A stretch of DNA of 64,000 nucleotides from Gammaproteobacteria bacterium. GTDB taxonomy: Bacteria; Pseudomonadota; Gammaproteobacteria; Steroidobacterales; Steroidobacteraceae. Shown piece by piece: positions 36,779 through 46,242 of this stretch. Below the pieces are notes generated by a model. It was given only the letters and a program-made list of their open reading frames with translations. It ran no database searches and was not told the DNA's origin. The stretch spans positions 101,794-165,793 of the forward strand of contig PLET01000125.1 of assembly GCA_003137095.1 (NCBI GenBank). The letters are read 5' to 3'. Each line of letters opens with the position of its first letter. Within the stretch, counting starts at the first letter, position 1. The translations under genes were made by a program, and so were the position numbers.

Positions 36779-37801
36779 TTGAAGCATACGCTAAGTCTGC
36801 CGCGAATCTGCCCATGGCTGCTGGCCGGCGCGGTCGCGTGCGCGCATGGCGCATCCTATGGCGTCAACGCGAAATGGCCGCTGCCGGGCGAGGGCGGCTG
36901 GGATTATCCGAGCATCGATTCCGAGCGCCATCTTTTGTATCTGTCGCGAGCCACCCACGTGTCCGTGGTCGATACCAAGACCGGCGCGGCGGTGGCGGAA
37001 ATTGGCGACACCCCCGGCGTGCACGGCATCGCGCTGGCCGGCGATTTAGGGCGCGGATTCATTAGCGTCGGCAAGGCCGATCGGGTCAAGGTCTTCGATC
37101 TGGCCACGCGGGCGGTGATCGCCGACATCGACGTCGGCATGAAACCGGATGCAATCCTGTACGATCCATTCAGCCATCAGGTGTTCGCCTTCAACGGCCA
37201 GGGCGCCAGCGCCAGCGTCATCGATGCCGCCACGAACGCCGTCGTCGAGACCGTCGATCTCGGCGGCGCGCCCGAATTCGCGCGCACCGACGGCAAGGGC
37301 CGCATTTACGTCAATCTGGAGGATCGCAATCAACTCGCGGAGCTGGATGCCGCATCGCGCAAAGTGATCGCGCGCTGGCCCCTGCCGGGCTGCGATCGAC
37401 CCACCGGCCTCGCGCTCGATGCGGCGAACCGGCGCAGCTTCTCGGTCTGCTCGAATGCGGTCATGAGCATCCTGAACACCGCCAGCGGCGCGTCCGTGGC
37501 GGTGGTGCCCATCGGCCATGGCGTCGATGGCGCCGAATTCGATCCCGGATCCCGGGACGTGTTCAGCGCCAACGGGGAAGGCACGCTCACCATCGTGCAC
37601 GAGACGGATCCCGATCATTACGCGGTGGCGCAGACCCTGCCAACCGCGCGCGGCGCCCGCACCATCGCGCTCGACCGCAAAACGCACCGGCTGTACCTGC
37701 CGACCGCGCAGTTCGGCGCGACTCAGGCCGCGCCCGGCGAGCGGCCGCCCATCCTCCCGGGAACCTTTTTCGTATTGGTCGTCGCGCCGGCCGGTCGGTG
37801 A
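36779..37801 (+). CDS. Exported YVTN-type beta-propeller protein
   Basis: The 340-residue protein starts with a TTG preceded by GGGGG and has a signal peptide (LLAGAVACAHGAS). The mature part is a series of about seven 40-residue blades with YVTN-like features: LLYLSRATHVSVVDTKTGAAVAEI, GFISVGKADRVKVFDLATRAVIADI, QVFAFNGQGASASVIDAATNAVVETV. Such propellers bind partners or ligands in the periplasm; several accompany c-type cytochromes or quinoproteins. No catalytic residues can be assigned. It follows the M14-like peptidase by 51 bp and abuts aceK, which is convergent. Confidence 0.8.
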   Translation: MKHTLSLPRICPWLLAGAVACAHGASYGVNAKWPLPGEGGWDYPSIDSERHLLYLSRATHVSVVDTKTGAAVAEIGDTPGVHGIALAGDLGRGFISVGKADRVKVFDLATRAVIADIDVGMKPDAILYDPFSHQVFAFNGQGASASVIDAATNAVVETVDLGGAPEFARTDGKGRIYVNLEDRNQLAELDAASRKVIARWPLPGCDRPTGLALDAANRRSFSVCSNAVMSILNTASGASVAVVPIGHGVDGAEFDPGSRDVFSANGEGTLTIVHETDPDHYAVAQTLPTARGARTIALDRKTHRLYLPTAQFGATQAAPGERPPILPGTFFVLVVAPAGR

Positions 37802-39529
37802 TCACACGCTGCTGATCGCCGCCGGCCGTGCCGATCGGCCGGCGGCCGGTGCCGGCGCCGGCTTCGACTCCGCCGGACCGCCGCGCAGCAGCGCCGACTG
37901 GCGCGCCCGCCACCATGCAGACGTCAGCAGCTCGCCGTGGTGTCGGGTGAACACCTCGCGCAACGCCGGCGGCAGCGACAGAAACGGCAGCCATTGTTCC
38001 GGAAATACGTCGTTCGTTCCGACATAGAACCACGGCTCCGCGCTCGATTCCTCCTCGTCGAAGCGGGCGGTCGGCAGGTCGCGGAACACGCAATCCGTAA
38101 CCAGGCACAGCTCGTCGTAATCGTAGAAAATCACGCCGCCGTGGCCGGTCACCCCGAAATTCTTCAACAGCAGATCGCCGGGAAACACGTTGCTCGCGGC
38201 CAGATCGCGCAGCGCATTGCCGTAGTCGATCACCGCCGATTCGGCGGCCGCCGGATCGGCTTCGCGCAGGAACAGATTGAGGGGGCGCAGGCGCCGCTCG
38301 ATGTAGCAGTGCTCGACGATCAGATCGTCGCCTTCGATGCGGCAGCTTTCGGCGGCATCCCGCAGCAGCTCGTCGACCAGCGCCGGCATGAATCGTGCGC
38401 GCGGCAGCCGCAGTCGCTTGAACTCCTGCGCATCGACCAGGCGTCCGGCGCGATCGTGGCGAAACACGAACTGGTATCGCTCGATCACCTCGGCGCGCGT
38501 GCAGCGCTTAGGTTCACCGAAGCGATCGCGGATCACCTTGAACACCAGATCATGGGAGGGCAGGGTGAATACGATCATCACCAGGCCGCGTTCGCCGGGC
38601 GCATGCACGAAGGTATCGATCGACGTCTGCAGGTGGCGGTCGAGGGCGAAATAGCGCTCGGTCTTGCCCTGCTTGGCGCGTCCGAGAACAGTATACAGTT
38701 CGTCGATGGGCTTGCGCGGCATGAAGGAGCGCAGCCAGGTGATGGCCGCACTCACCACCGGCAAATCCACATGGAAATACGATCGGGCGAAGCCGAACAG
38801 CGACGCGATGTCGGCGCGCGACAGCATCACCGCTTCCACGTCGACACCGGCCGCAGAATTGCCGAAGGCGATGACCAGCGGCGTCATGACGCCCTCGCCG
38901 ATCATGCGGCCGACCACGAAGGCGCAGGCGCCCCGGTAGAAGAGGGGTTCCATCAATTCGATGGATTCCGGCGCCGCGCTCTGGCGATGGGTGTCGAAAT
39001 GCCGCCCGACCTCGGCGCTGACGCGGTGCACGGCGCCGTCGAGATCCGCGATGAAGGCACCGAACGGCAGGTCGGCCAGCAGTTCGCGGACCGCGACCGG
39101 CAGGGACGCGCCGACCCGGTAGATCCGGATCGGCATGGATCCCGACGCCCGGCCGACGCTGGCGGCGCCAAATTCGACATCGGCATTGACGCCCACCGTA
39201 CCAAACAAATCGCGCGTCACCGAATTGAAGAAGGTGCGGTAGAAATCGCTGTCCGGGCGCCGCAGGACGATTTCGCCGTAAACGCGCCGGATCTCTGTCC
39301 ACAGCGCCGGGTCCGCGCGCTGCGAGTCGAGCGTTTTCGACAGGGCCGCGACGCAGCGCACGACGTACCGCCCGTACAATTCGATGCGCTGTACCGAATC
39401 GTGCTGCGCCCCCTGCCAATCGCATGACATGAAATGCAGGGCGGCGCGGCGGGTGATCCTGCCGAATTCCTCGTTGTATTGCCGGAACTGCTCGGCAATC
39501 TCACCCGCATGCGCCGCGACGGAGGCCAT
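37802..39529 (-). CDS. aceK: Isocitrate dehydrogenase kinase/phosphatase
   Basis: The 575-residue bifunctional AceK phosphorylates and dephosphorylates isocitrate dehydrogenase. It thereby sends isocitrate into the glyoxylate shunt during growth on acetate or fatty acids. The sequence is full length and recognisable in its regulatory half (FYRTFFNSVTRDLFGTVGV) and kinase half (PSHDLVFKVIRDRFGEPKRC; YQFVFRHDRAGRLVDAQEFK; VIFYDYDELCLVTDC). It lies 9 bases after aceA in the same direction, so aceA-aceK form an operon. No malate synthase is present. AceK is mainly found in Gamma- and Betaproteobacteria, which supports the taxonomic reading. Confidence 0.95.
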   Translation of the reverse strand: MASVAAHAGEIAEQFRQYNEEFGRITRRAALHFMSCDWQGAQHDSVQRIELYGRYVVRCVAALSKTLDSQRADPALWTEIRRVYGEIVLRRPDSDFYRTFFNSVTRDLFGTVGVNADVEFGAASVGRASGSMPIRIYRVGASLPVAVRELLADLPFGAFIADLDGAVHRVSAEVGRHFDTHRQSAAPESIELMEPLFYRGACAFVVGRMIGEGVMTPLVIAFGNSAAGVDVEAVMLSRADIASLFGFARSYFHVDLPVVSAAITWLRSFMPRKPIDELYTVLGRAKQGKTERYFALDRHLQTSIDTFVHAPGERGLVMIVFTLPSHDLVFKVIRDRFGEPKRCTRAEVIERYQFVFRHDRAGRLVDAQEFKRLRLPRARFMPALVDELLRDAAESCRIEGDDLIVEHCYIERRLRPLNLFLREADPAAAESAVIDYGNALRDLAASNVFPGDLLLKNFGVTGHGGVIFYDYDELCLVTDCVFRDLPTARFDEEESSAEPWFYVGTNDVFPEQWLPFLSLPPALREVFTRHHGELLTSAWWRARQSALLRGGPAESKPAPAPAAGRSARPAAISSV

Positions 39530-39538
39530 CGGCGGCTG

Positions 39539-40864
39539 TTATGCCACTTCGCGCTTCGCCGCGGGCCCATGGCTGGATGAGCTGAATTGCTCCGCTTCGG
39601 TGCTGCCGGCCAACGCCCCGGTGGAGAATTGGCCGCCGGTCACGACCGTTTGCACGGCATCGAAGTAGCCTGCGCCGACGAATGCCTGATGCTTGGCCGC
39701 GCGGTACCCACTGCCTTCGACGCCGAATTCGCGCTGCTGCAGCTGCGAGTAGCCGAACATACCGGTGCTGCGGTAAGCAGAGGCGAGTTCGAACATCGAC
39801 AGATTGAGCGCATGCCAGCCGGCGAGGGTGATGAATTGAAAGCGGTAGCCCATGGCCGCAAGCTCCTCGCGCCAATGCTTCATGGTGGCCTCGTTGAGAT
39901 TGGCCTGCCAGTTGAACGAAGGTGAGCAGTTATAGGACAGGAGTTTGTCCGGGAATTTGCGGTGAACCGCCTCGGCGAAGCTTTTGGCCTGGGCCAGATC
40001 GGGCCGCGAGGTTTCGCACCAGAGCATGTCGACGTACGGCGCATAGGCCAGGGCACGATCGATCGCCTGCTCCATGCCGGCCTTGACGTAGTAGAACCCC
40101 TCGCTGGATCGCTCGCCGGTGAGAAAGCGCGCGTCACGGGGATCGTGGTTGGACGTCAGCAGGTTGGCCGAATCCGCGTCGGTGCGGGCGATTACGACGG
40201 TGGGCACTGCAAGTACATCCGCGGCGAGGCGTGCGGAAACCAGCTTGTTGATGGCATCATCGGTGGACACCAGCACTTTGCCGCCCATGTGTCCGCATTT
40301 CTTGGCCGAGGACAGCTGATCCTCGAAATGCACCGCCGCGGCGCCGGCGCGTATCAGCGACTTGGTCAGCTCGAAGGCATTGAGATTTCCGCCGAATCCG
40401 GCTTCCGCGTCGGCGATGATCGGCACCAGCCAATCGGTGCCGCCCGCGCCCTCCAGATGCTGGATTTCGTCGGTGCGCAGCAGCGCGTTGTTGATGCGTT
40501 CCACCAGCCGCGGCACCGAGTCCACCGGATACAGGCTCTGGTCCGGGTACATCTCGCCGGCCGAGTTGGCGTCGCCGGCGACCTGCCAGCCCGAGCAGTA
40601 AATCGCCTTCAAGCCGGCTTGCACCGCCTGAATGGCCTGATTGCCGGTCATGCAGCCGAGCGCGCCGATCACCGGCTCACTATGCAATTGACGCCAGAAC
40701 TTCTCCGCACCCAAGCGCGCCAGCGAATGCTCGATGTGCACGCTGCCCCGCAGGCGGGCGACATCGGTCGCGTTATAGGGGCGCTTCACCCCGCGCCAGC
40801 GTGGGTCGTGGGCCCAATCGGCGTCGGGGCGATTCGAACTTGGCGTTGCGTCAGACATCGACAA
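39539..40864 (-). CDS. aceA: Isocitrate lyase
   Basis: The 441-residue enzyme cleaves isocitrate to glyoxylate and succinate. The active-site signature [12 protein letters not shown] with the catalytic Cys is present, as is the preceding Mg-binding part [12 protein letters not shown]. The substrate loop includes [11 protein letters not shown]. It is cytoplasmic and of normal length. It is the first gene of aceA-aceK and is divergent from the ScfR-type regulator. The shared 140-bp intergenic region carries inverted TTCACA/TGTGAA elements, so regulation by that protein is very likely. Confidence 0.97.
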   Translation of the reverse strand: MSMSDATPSSNRPDADWAHDPRWRGVKRPYNATDVARLRGSVHIEHSLARLGAEKFWRQLHSEPVIGALGCMTGNQAIQAVQAGLKAIYCSGWQVAGDANSAGEMYPDQSLYPVDSVPRLVERINNALLRTDEIQHLEGAGGTDWLVPIIADAEAGFGGNLNAFELTKSLIRAGAAAVHFEDQLSSAKKCGHMGGKVLVSTDDAINKLVSARLAADVLAVPTVVIARTDADSANLLTSNHDPRDARFLTGERSSEGFYYVKAGMEQAIDRALAYAPYVDMLWCETSRPDLAQAKSFAEAVHRKFPDKLLSYNCSPSFNWQANLNEATMKHWREELAAMGYRFQFITLAGWHALNLSMFELASAYRSTGMFGYSQLQQREFGVEGSGYRAAKHQAFVGAGYFDAVQTVVTGGQFSTGALAGSTEAEQFSSSSHGPAAKREVA

Positions 40865-41004
40865 TCTCCTAAAAAGGGTGCTTCCGGGATCGGCGAGCAG
40901 CGCGCTTTGACCGCTTGCTCGCCCACCGGGATAAGATTAAAGTGAAATCATAGCAAATTTATACAATAGAAATTTCACAATGTGAAGTTCACAAAAGGAT
41001 TCTC
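40865..41004 (+). promoter_or_regulatory. aceA/scfR divergent control region with TTCACA/TGTGAA operator
   Basis: Three alternating half-sites, TTCACA (40974-40979), TGTGAA (40981-40986) and TTCACA (40988-40993), form two overlapping perfect 13-bp palindromes, TTCACAATGTGAA and TGTGAAGTTCACA. A further GTGAAAT at 40942 pairs with ATTTCAC at 40972. A candidate scfR promoter is TTAAAG (40937-40942), 17 bp, then TATACA (40960-40965), which puts the palindromes just after the start of transcription. This is an arrangement suited to autorepression. The AT-rich centre also serves aceA on the other strand. The assignment to ScfR is inferred from position. Confidence 0.65.
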
Positions 41005-42486
41005 ATGGCGGGACTCATGCGGCAGGGACATTTCCTCGGCGCCAAGCTGCGGGCCTTGCGCAAGCGCAACGGCCTGACCCTGGACGAACTGTCGGCCCGC
41101 TGCGTGCAAATCGACGCCGCGGGGGCGCCCTCCGTGTCCTATTTGAGCATGGTCGAAACCGGCAAACGCATGCCCTCGTCACAGACTCTGGACATGCTCG
41201 CGGGGATCTTCAGCAAGGAGCCACGCTGGTTCCTCGACGAGAACACCGAGGTGGAGGCCGCGCCGGCCACTCGCGAACGCGGCGGACTCGAAGCCATGCC
41301 GCTGGAACCGGCGTTTTTGTTCTCGCATGAGCTGCTGCAGAACGCGCTGCCGGAACTGCTGTCGCAGACCGGCACCACCGGGCGGCAGTTCGCGCAGCTG
41401 CTGATCCGCGTCTGGCAGGAAACCCGCCACAACCATTTTCCCGACATCGAGCGGGCGGCCGAGGCCTGCGGCAAACGTGAAATGCCGCTCAGCCTCGAAT
41501 CACTGCTTGAGATCTGCGCTCGTCATGGTCTGCGGACCCGCTGGTTCGACGCCGAGGTGCACGATCCCGGCCGTACCGTAGTGCGTTCACGCTTCGAAGC
41601 GCCGGGGACGGTGTTGGTGAACAACCGGTTGCACGACCAGGAGGAGCGGCTCAAGTACGAGCTCGCCTTCTTCATCGGGCATAAGATCCTGCACAATGGC
41701 GACGGGCTCATCTCGCCTCATCTGGCCACCCCGGCCGGCGACGGCGAAACGGCGGCCTCGACAGCCGGCATGGGGGCCCAGGACGTCCTGCACGCCTGGC
41801 GCGACTTCGAGTGCAGCTTTTTTGCCGGCGCGCTGCTGTGCCCGCGCATTCCTTTCCGGCGCTTTCTGATCCGCGAGGCGCACCGCGTGTCGGGCTGTCA
41901 CAAGCTCGGCGTCACTCCCGCGCTGGTCATGCGACGCATGACCGCCGTTTCGCCATACAGGCACTGGCATTACTTCGACGCCTATCCGCCCGGCTTCCTG
42001 CACGCGGTCTACCGCGGCAACGGCATTCCCCTGCCGTGGGGAAACATGAGCCTCGCCTCGGATCCCTGTCCGCGCTGGGCGGTATTCAGGCTGCTGCAGC
42101 AGACCCCGGCCGAGAAGAGCGTCCTGCAGCAGCCCACCTCGCAGATCTCCATCATGCAAGACGGCAAACGCACCCGTCTGTATTGCTGCCACTCCCTGCT
42201 CACGCGCGATGCGGTCGATGCGGTTCACGTGCTGTCGGTTGGTGTCGACCTGTTCCCGGCGCTCGTCGCCCAGGGCTATGACGGCGAGGCGATCATCGCG
42301 GCGGTCGCCGAATCATGCCGCCGAGGAGGCGGCGACGGCCCCATCCCCGCGGAAGCCGCGGCCAGCATCCGCGCCGTATCGCAGGTCCTCAACATCGCCT
42401 GGATAGCCGACGCGCTGGGTTCGTCGGCCAGCGTGATCTGTCCGCGCAGCGGCGCCTGCCCGCGACAACCGAAGGGCTGCGTGTAA
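41005..42486 (+). CDS. ScfR-family (XRE/ImmR-like) short-chain-acyl regulator
   Basis: The 493-residue protein combines an N-terminal XRE helix-turn-helix (LGAKLRALRKRNGLTLDELS; SYLSMVETGKRMPSSQTLDMLA) with a middle IrrE-peptidase-like segment (HDQEERLKYELAFFIGHKIL). The C-terminal DUF2083-type region is rich in Cys (CPRWAVFRLL; CPRSGACPRQPKGC). This architecture is that of the short-chain fatty acyl regulators (RamB/MccR/PrpR type), which sense acyl-CoA or similar and control acetate, propionate or glyoxylate genes. The terminal Cys cluster could bind a metal or an Fe-S centre. It diverges from aceA, and its stop is separated from bchI by one base. Confidence 0.85.
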   Translation: MAGLMRQGHFLGAKLRALRKRNGLTLDELSARCVQIDAAGAPSVSYLSMVETGKRMPSSQTLDMLAGIFSKEPRWFLDENTEVEAAPATRERGGLEAMPLEPAFLFSHELLQNALPELLSQTGTTGRQFAQLLIRVWQETRHNHFPDIERAAEACGKREMPLSLESLLEICARHGLRTRWFDAEVHDPGRTVVRSRFEAPGTVLVNNRLHDQEERLKYELAFFIGHKILHNGDGLISPHLATPAGDGETAASTAGMGAQDVLHAWRDFECSFFAGALLCPRIPFRRFLIREAHRVSGCHKLGVTPALVMRRMTAVSPYRHWHYFDAYPPGFLHAVYRGNGIPLPWGNMSLASDPCPRWAVFRLLQQTPAEKSVLQQPTSQISIMQDGKRTRLYCCHSLLTRDAVDAVHVLSVGVDLFPALVAQGYDGEAIIAAVAESCRRGGGDGPIPAEAAASIRAVSQVLNIAWIADALGSSASVICPRSGACPRQPKGCV

Positions 42487-42487
42487 G

Positions 42488-43552
42488 ATGCGCGCCAATC
42501 AAATGAAAACATCCGCTCGTCCCGTGTTTCCGTTTTCGGCGATCGTCGCGCAAGATGAAATGAAGCTTGCGCTGATCAGTTCGGCCGTGGACTCCAGCAT
42601 CGGCGGCGTCCTGGTTTTCGGCGACCGCGGCACGGGCAAGTCCACCGCCGTGCGGGCGCTCGCAGCGCTGCTGCCGCCCATGCAGGCGGTCAGCGGCTGC
42701 CGCTACGGTTGCGACCCCTCCGCCGCCGAGGCGTGGTGCGAGGAGTGCCGCGAGCGGGCCCGCCAAGGACCGCTCAAGCACGCCCTGGTGCCGGTGCCGG
42801 TGGTGGATCTGCCGCTCGGCGTCACCGAAGACCGGGTGGTCGGCGCCCTGGATTTGGAGCGGGCCCTCGCCCAGGGCGTGAAGGCCTTCGAGCCGGGACT
42901 GCTGGCGCGCGCCAACCGGGGCTTTTTATACATCGACGAGGTCAATCTCCTGGAGGATCACCTGGTCGATCTGCTGATCGACGTGGCGGCATCCGGCGAG
43001 AACCTGGTCGAACGCGAGGGGCTGAGCGTGCGGCATCCCTCGCGCTTCGTGCTCATCGGCAGCGGCAATCCCGAGGAGGGGGAATTGCGCCCGCAGTTGC
43101 TCGACCGGTTCGGGCTATCGGTCGAGGTCTCGACTCCCGTCGAATTGAGCGAGAGAATCGCCGTCGTGAAGCGGCGCGACGAGTTCGAGCGCAATCCGCT
43201 CGAATTCATCGCCAAATGGAAGCGGCAGGACGACGGCCTGCGGCGGCGCATCGTGGCGGGGCGCAAACGCCTGCACGGCATGGTCCTGCCGGACCCGGTA
43301 TTGGAAAGCGCGGCGAGGCTTTGCATGCAATTGGGCACCGACGGTCTGCGGGCCGAATTGACGCTGATACGTGCGGCACGCGCGCTGGCCAGCTACGAAC
43401 AGGCGGACGAAGTGGCGGTGGCGCATTTGCGGCGGGTCGCGCCGCCGGCACTGCGGCACCGTCTGCGCCGCGATCCTTTGGATGAATCCGGTTCATCGGC
43501 CCGCATCGAGCGTGCGGTGCTCGAGGTGTTCGGCGAGAGACGGCCGCCATGA
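42488..43552 (+). CDS. bchI: Magnesium chelatase subunit I
   Basis: The 354-residue AAA+ ATPase is the small motor subunit of the BchHID complex, which inserts Mg into protoporphyrin IX at the first committed step of bacteriochlorophyll synthesis. Walker A is GDRGTGKS (residues 45-52), Walker B is RGFLYIDEVNLL, and GSGNPEEGELRPQLLDRFGL is the BchI-specific sensor/arginine-finger region. Two in-frame ATGs exist (residues 1 and 6). The first is one base after the scfR stop, which implies readthrough from scfR or a promoter inside it. It overlaps bchD by four bases. Confidence 0.95.
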   Translation: MRANQMKTSARPVFPFSAIVAQDEMKLALISSAVDSSIGGVLVFGDRGTGKSTAVRALAALLPPMQAVSGCRYGCDPSAAEAWCEECRERARQGPLKHALVPVPVVDLPLGVTEDRVVGALDLERALAQGVKAFEPGLLARANRGFLYIDEVNLLEDHLVDLLIDVAASGENLVEREGLSVRHPSRFVLIGSGNPEEGELRPQLLDRFGLSVEVSTPVELSERIAVVKRRDEFERNPLEFIAKWKRQDDGLRRRIVAGRKRLHGMVLPDPVLESAARLCMQLGTDGLRAELTLIRAARALASYEQADEVAVAHLRRVAPPALRHRLRRDPLDESGSSARIERAVLEVFGERRPP

Positions 43553-45324
43553 GCGTCGAAAGCGATGCCGCGCAGTCCGCGGCGATTTTCGCCGTCGACC
43601 CCGGCACCGGCGGGGTGTGCCTGCGGTCACCGCTGCATCCGGCGCGTGATCAATGGCTGTTGATGCTGCGGCAGTTGCTGCCGGCGGCGACGCCCTGGCG
43701 CCGGGTGCCGTTCAACATTCCGGATGGCAGGTTGCTCGGCGGCCTGGATCTGGCGGCCACTTTGAGAGCCAATCGGCCGGTGGCCGAACGCGGCATACTC
43801 GCCGAAGCGGATGGCGGTGTGGTCATACTCAGCATGGCGGAACGGTTGACGGCCGACACGGTTGCGCGCATCGCTGCGGTGCTCGACGCCGGCGAGGTCG
43901 TCCTGCCGCGCGAGGGGGTGACGATTCGAAATGCCGCCCGGATCGGCGTGGTCGCGCTGGACGAGGGCGCATCGGACGACGAGTACGCACCCATCGCATT
44001 GCTCGATCGCCTGGCTTTCTGGATCGATTTGGGCGGCTTGAGCGTGCGGGTCACGCTGCAGCCGGCGCATTCTCCCGGACAGATCATCGCCGCCCGTGAG
44101 CTTCTGTCGCGCGTGCAGATCAGCGCCGAGATGCTGCAGGCACTGTGTGCAACCGCGTTGTCGCTGGGCGCCGGATCGGCGAGGGTATCAGTGCTTGCGC
44201 TGCGCGCCGCACGCGCTGCCGCCGCGCTCGATGGCCGCACCCGGGTCTCCGAACAGGATGCGGCATTGGCGGGCCGGTTGGTGCTCGCGCCGCGGGCCAG
44301 CATTGCACCCGAGCAGCCGGGTCAACCGCAAGCCGAGGAGCAGGAGAAGCCGGCGCACGGCGATAAAGCACCGGAGCAACCGGCACAGGACGGTGCGCAA
44401 AAAGCCGAAGCGCCACGGGCTCCCGCGGATGCGCACCAGGCCCTCAAGGACATGGTTCTCGAAGCGGCTCAGTCCGCGATTCCGGCAGGCCTGCTCGCAC
44501 GCCTGCGCGAGCAATCGGGTGATCGCGGCGCGCGCGCGCGGACCGGCGGAAAGACCGGCGCGCTGCGCCAGGCCGGGACCCGAGGCCGGCCTGCAGGGGT
44601 GCGGGCCGGAACCCCTCAGGGGTGCCTGCGGCTCTCCGTGATCGAAACCTTGCGTGCGGCCGCGCCGTGGCAGGCCTTGCGCGGCCGCAGCCTGGCAAAC
44701 GGCGGGCGGGTTCGCATCAGCGCCGAGGATTTCCGGGTGACGCGCTACAAGCAGCGCGCCCGGACACTGACGATCTTCGTCGTCGACGCGTCGGGTTCGT
44801 CGGCCTTGAACCGTCTCGCGGAGGCCAAAGGCGCGGTCGAATTGCTGCTGGCCGATTGCTACATCCGCCGCGACCAGGTGGCTGTGGTGGCGTTTCGAGG
44901 ACGATCGGCCGAAATCCTGCTGCCGCCGACGCGCTCCCTAGTGCGTGCAAAGCGCGGCTTGGCAGGGCTGCCCGGTGGCGGCGGAACGCCGCTCGCCTCC
45001 GCACTCGACGCGGCGCACTCACTGGCGGCGCTGGCGCAGCGCCGCGGCGAGACCCCGACGCTGGTGGTGCTGACCGACGGACGCGCCAATGTCGCCCGTG
45101 ACGGAACTCCCGGCCGCGAACTCGCGCATGCGCAGGCCCTGTACGCCGCGCGGGCCGTGAATCTGTCCAAGATCACCGCATTGTTCGTCGACACATCGCC
45201 GCGGCCGAACCCGCTGGCGCGCGAACTCGCAGCCCGGATGCACGCGAATTACCTGCCGCTGCCGTACGCCGACGCCCGCTCGCTGTCGAGCGCCGTCAAA
45301 ACGATGGGTGCAGGTGGCGCCTGA
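43549..45324 (+). CDS. bchD: Magnesium chelatase subunit D
   Basis: The 591-residue subunit D has an N-terminal degenerate AAA+ domain, an acidic/Pro-rich linker near residues 245-300 (EQPGQPQAEEQEKPAHGDKA), and a C-terminal von Willebrand A domain. The MIDAS motif of that domain is FVVDASGSSALNRLAEAKGA. The D subunit scaffolds the BchI ring and contacts BchH. It starts by ATGA overlap with bchI, so the subunits are co-translated. It ends only 6 bases from the convergent cbbP stop, without a visible terminator. In most clusters bchO follows bchD directly; here the Calvin-cycle operon intervenes. Confidence 0.95.
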   Translation: MSVESDAAQSAAIFAVDPGTGGVCLRSPLHPARDQWLLMLRQLLPAATPWRRVPFNIPDGRLLGGLDLAATLRANRPVAERGILAEADGGVVILSMAERLTADTVARIAAVLDAGEVVLPREGVTIRNAARIGVVALDEGASDDEYAPIALLDRLAFWIDLGGLSVRVTLQPAHSPGQIIAARELLSRVQISAEMLQALCATALSLGAGSARVSVLALRAARAAAALDGRTRVSEQDAALAGRLVLAPRASIAPEQPGQPQAEEQEKPAHGDKAPEQPAQDGAQKAEAPRAPADAHQALKDMVLEAAQSAIPAGLLARLREQSGDRGARARTGGKTGALRQAGTRGRPAGVRAGTPQGCLRLSVIETLRAAAPWQALRGRSLANGGRVRISAEDFRVTRYKQRARTLTIFVVDASGSSALNRLAEAKGAVELLLADCYIRRDQVAVVAFRGRSAEILLPPTRSLVRAKRGLAGLPGGGGTPLASALDAAHSLAALAQRRGETPTLVVLTDGRANVARDGTPGRELAHAQALYAARAVNLSKITALFVDTSPRPNPLARELAARMHANYLPLPYADARSLSSAVKTMGAGGA

Positions 45325-45330
45325 GGCGCG

Positions 45331-46233
45331 TCAAACCGTCGAACGGGCGGGCACCGCGCCGATGGCGCGGCGGCGGATGTCCATCATTTTCAGGATCATC
45401 GGCGTGAGGATCAGCTGCATGGCCAGTTCCATCTTGCCGCCGGGTGCGACGATGATGTTGGGCCTCGACATGAACGAATCATGGATCATCGAGAGCAGAT
45501 ACGGGAAATCGATTCCCTTGGGATTTGCGAAGCGGATCACGACAAAGCTCTCGTCGGCCGCCGGGATGTAGCGTGCCGTGAACGGATTCGACGTGTCGAC
45601 CGTCGGCACGCGCTGGAAGTTGATGTGCGTCTGTGAAAACTGCGGACAGATGTAATTGACGTAATCCGGCATGCGCCGCAGGATGGTGTCGACCACGGCC
45701 TCGGTGGAATAGCCGCGGGTCTCCCGGTCGCGGTGCAGTTTCTGGATCCACTCCAGATTGATGATGGGCACCACGCCGATGGTCAGGTCCGCGTGCTGCG
45801 CCACATTGACTTCGGGCGTCACGAGCGCGCCGTGCAGGCCCTCGTAGAACAGCAGGTCGGAGCCTTCCGGCACATCCTGCCACTCGGTGAAGGTGCCGGG
45901 CTCCTGCTTGAACGGGGCTGCCTCCTTCTCGTCGTGCAAATAGCGGCGAATACGGCCGCGGCCGGTCTGCCCATAGCCTCTGAACAGATCCTCGAGCTCC
46001 TTGAACAGGTTGTTTTGCGGACCAAAGTGACTGAAATGCTGATCGCCCTTGGCCGCGGCCTCGGCCAGCTTCAGCTTCATCTCGTTGCGGTTGTAGCGAT
46101 GAAACGAATCACCCTCGACGAGGACCGCATTGACGCCTTCGCGGCGGAAAATCCAATTGAAGGTGCGGGTGACCGATGTGGTGCCCGCTCCGGACGAGCC
46201 GGTGACGGCGATGATGGGATGTCTGGCGGACAT
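45331..46233 (-). CDS. cbbP: Phosphoribulokinase
   Basis: The 300-residue class I (octameric, bacterial) phosphoribulokinase phosphorylates ribulose-5-phosphate to ribulose-1,5-bisphosphate, the substrate of RuBisCO. The ATP loop is GSSGAGTTSVTR (residues 12-23). DSFHRYNR and the substrate region PEGSDLLFYEGLHGALVTPEVNVAQ are typical. It is the last gene of the cbbLSXYFP operon, 9 bases after cbbF. Confidence 0.96.
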   Translation of the reverse strand: MSARHPIIAVTGSSGAGTTSVTRTFNWIFRREGVNAVLVEGDSFHRYNRNEMKLKLAEAAAKGDQHFSHFGPQNNLFKELEDLFRGYGQTGRGRIRRYLHDEKEAAPFKQEPGTFTEWQDVPEGSDLLFYEGLHGALVTPEVNVAQHADLTIGVVPIINLEWIQKLHRDRETRGYSTEAVVDTILRRMPDYVNYICPQFSQTHINFQRVPTVDTSNPFTARYIPAADESFVVIRFANPKGIDFPYLLSMIHDSFMSRPNIIVAPGGKMELAMQLILTPMILKMMDIRRRAIGAVPARSTV

Positions 46234-46242
46234 GGCGACTCC

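Noticed and set aside
37937..39427. 496-codon plus-strand frame
   Set aside because: Antisense of aceK, whose own frame is full length and clearly recognised.
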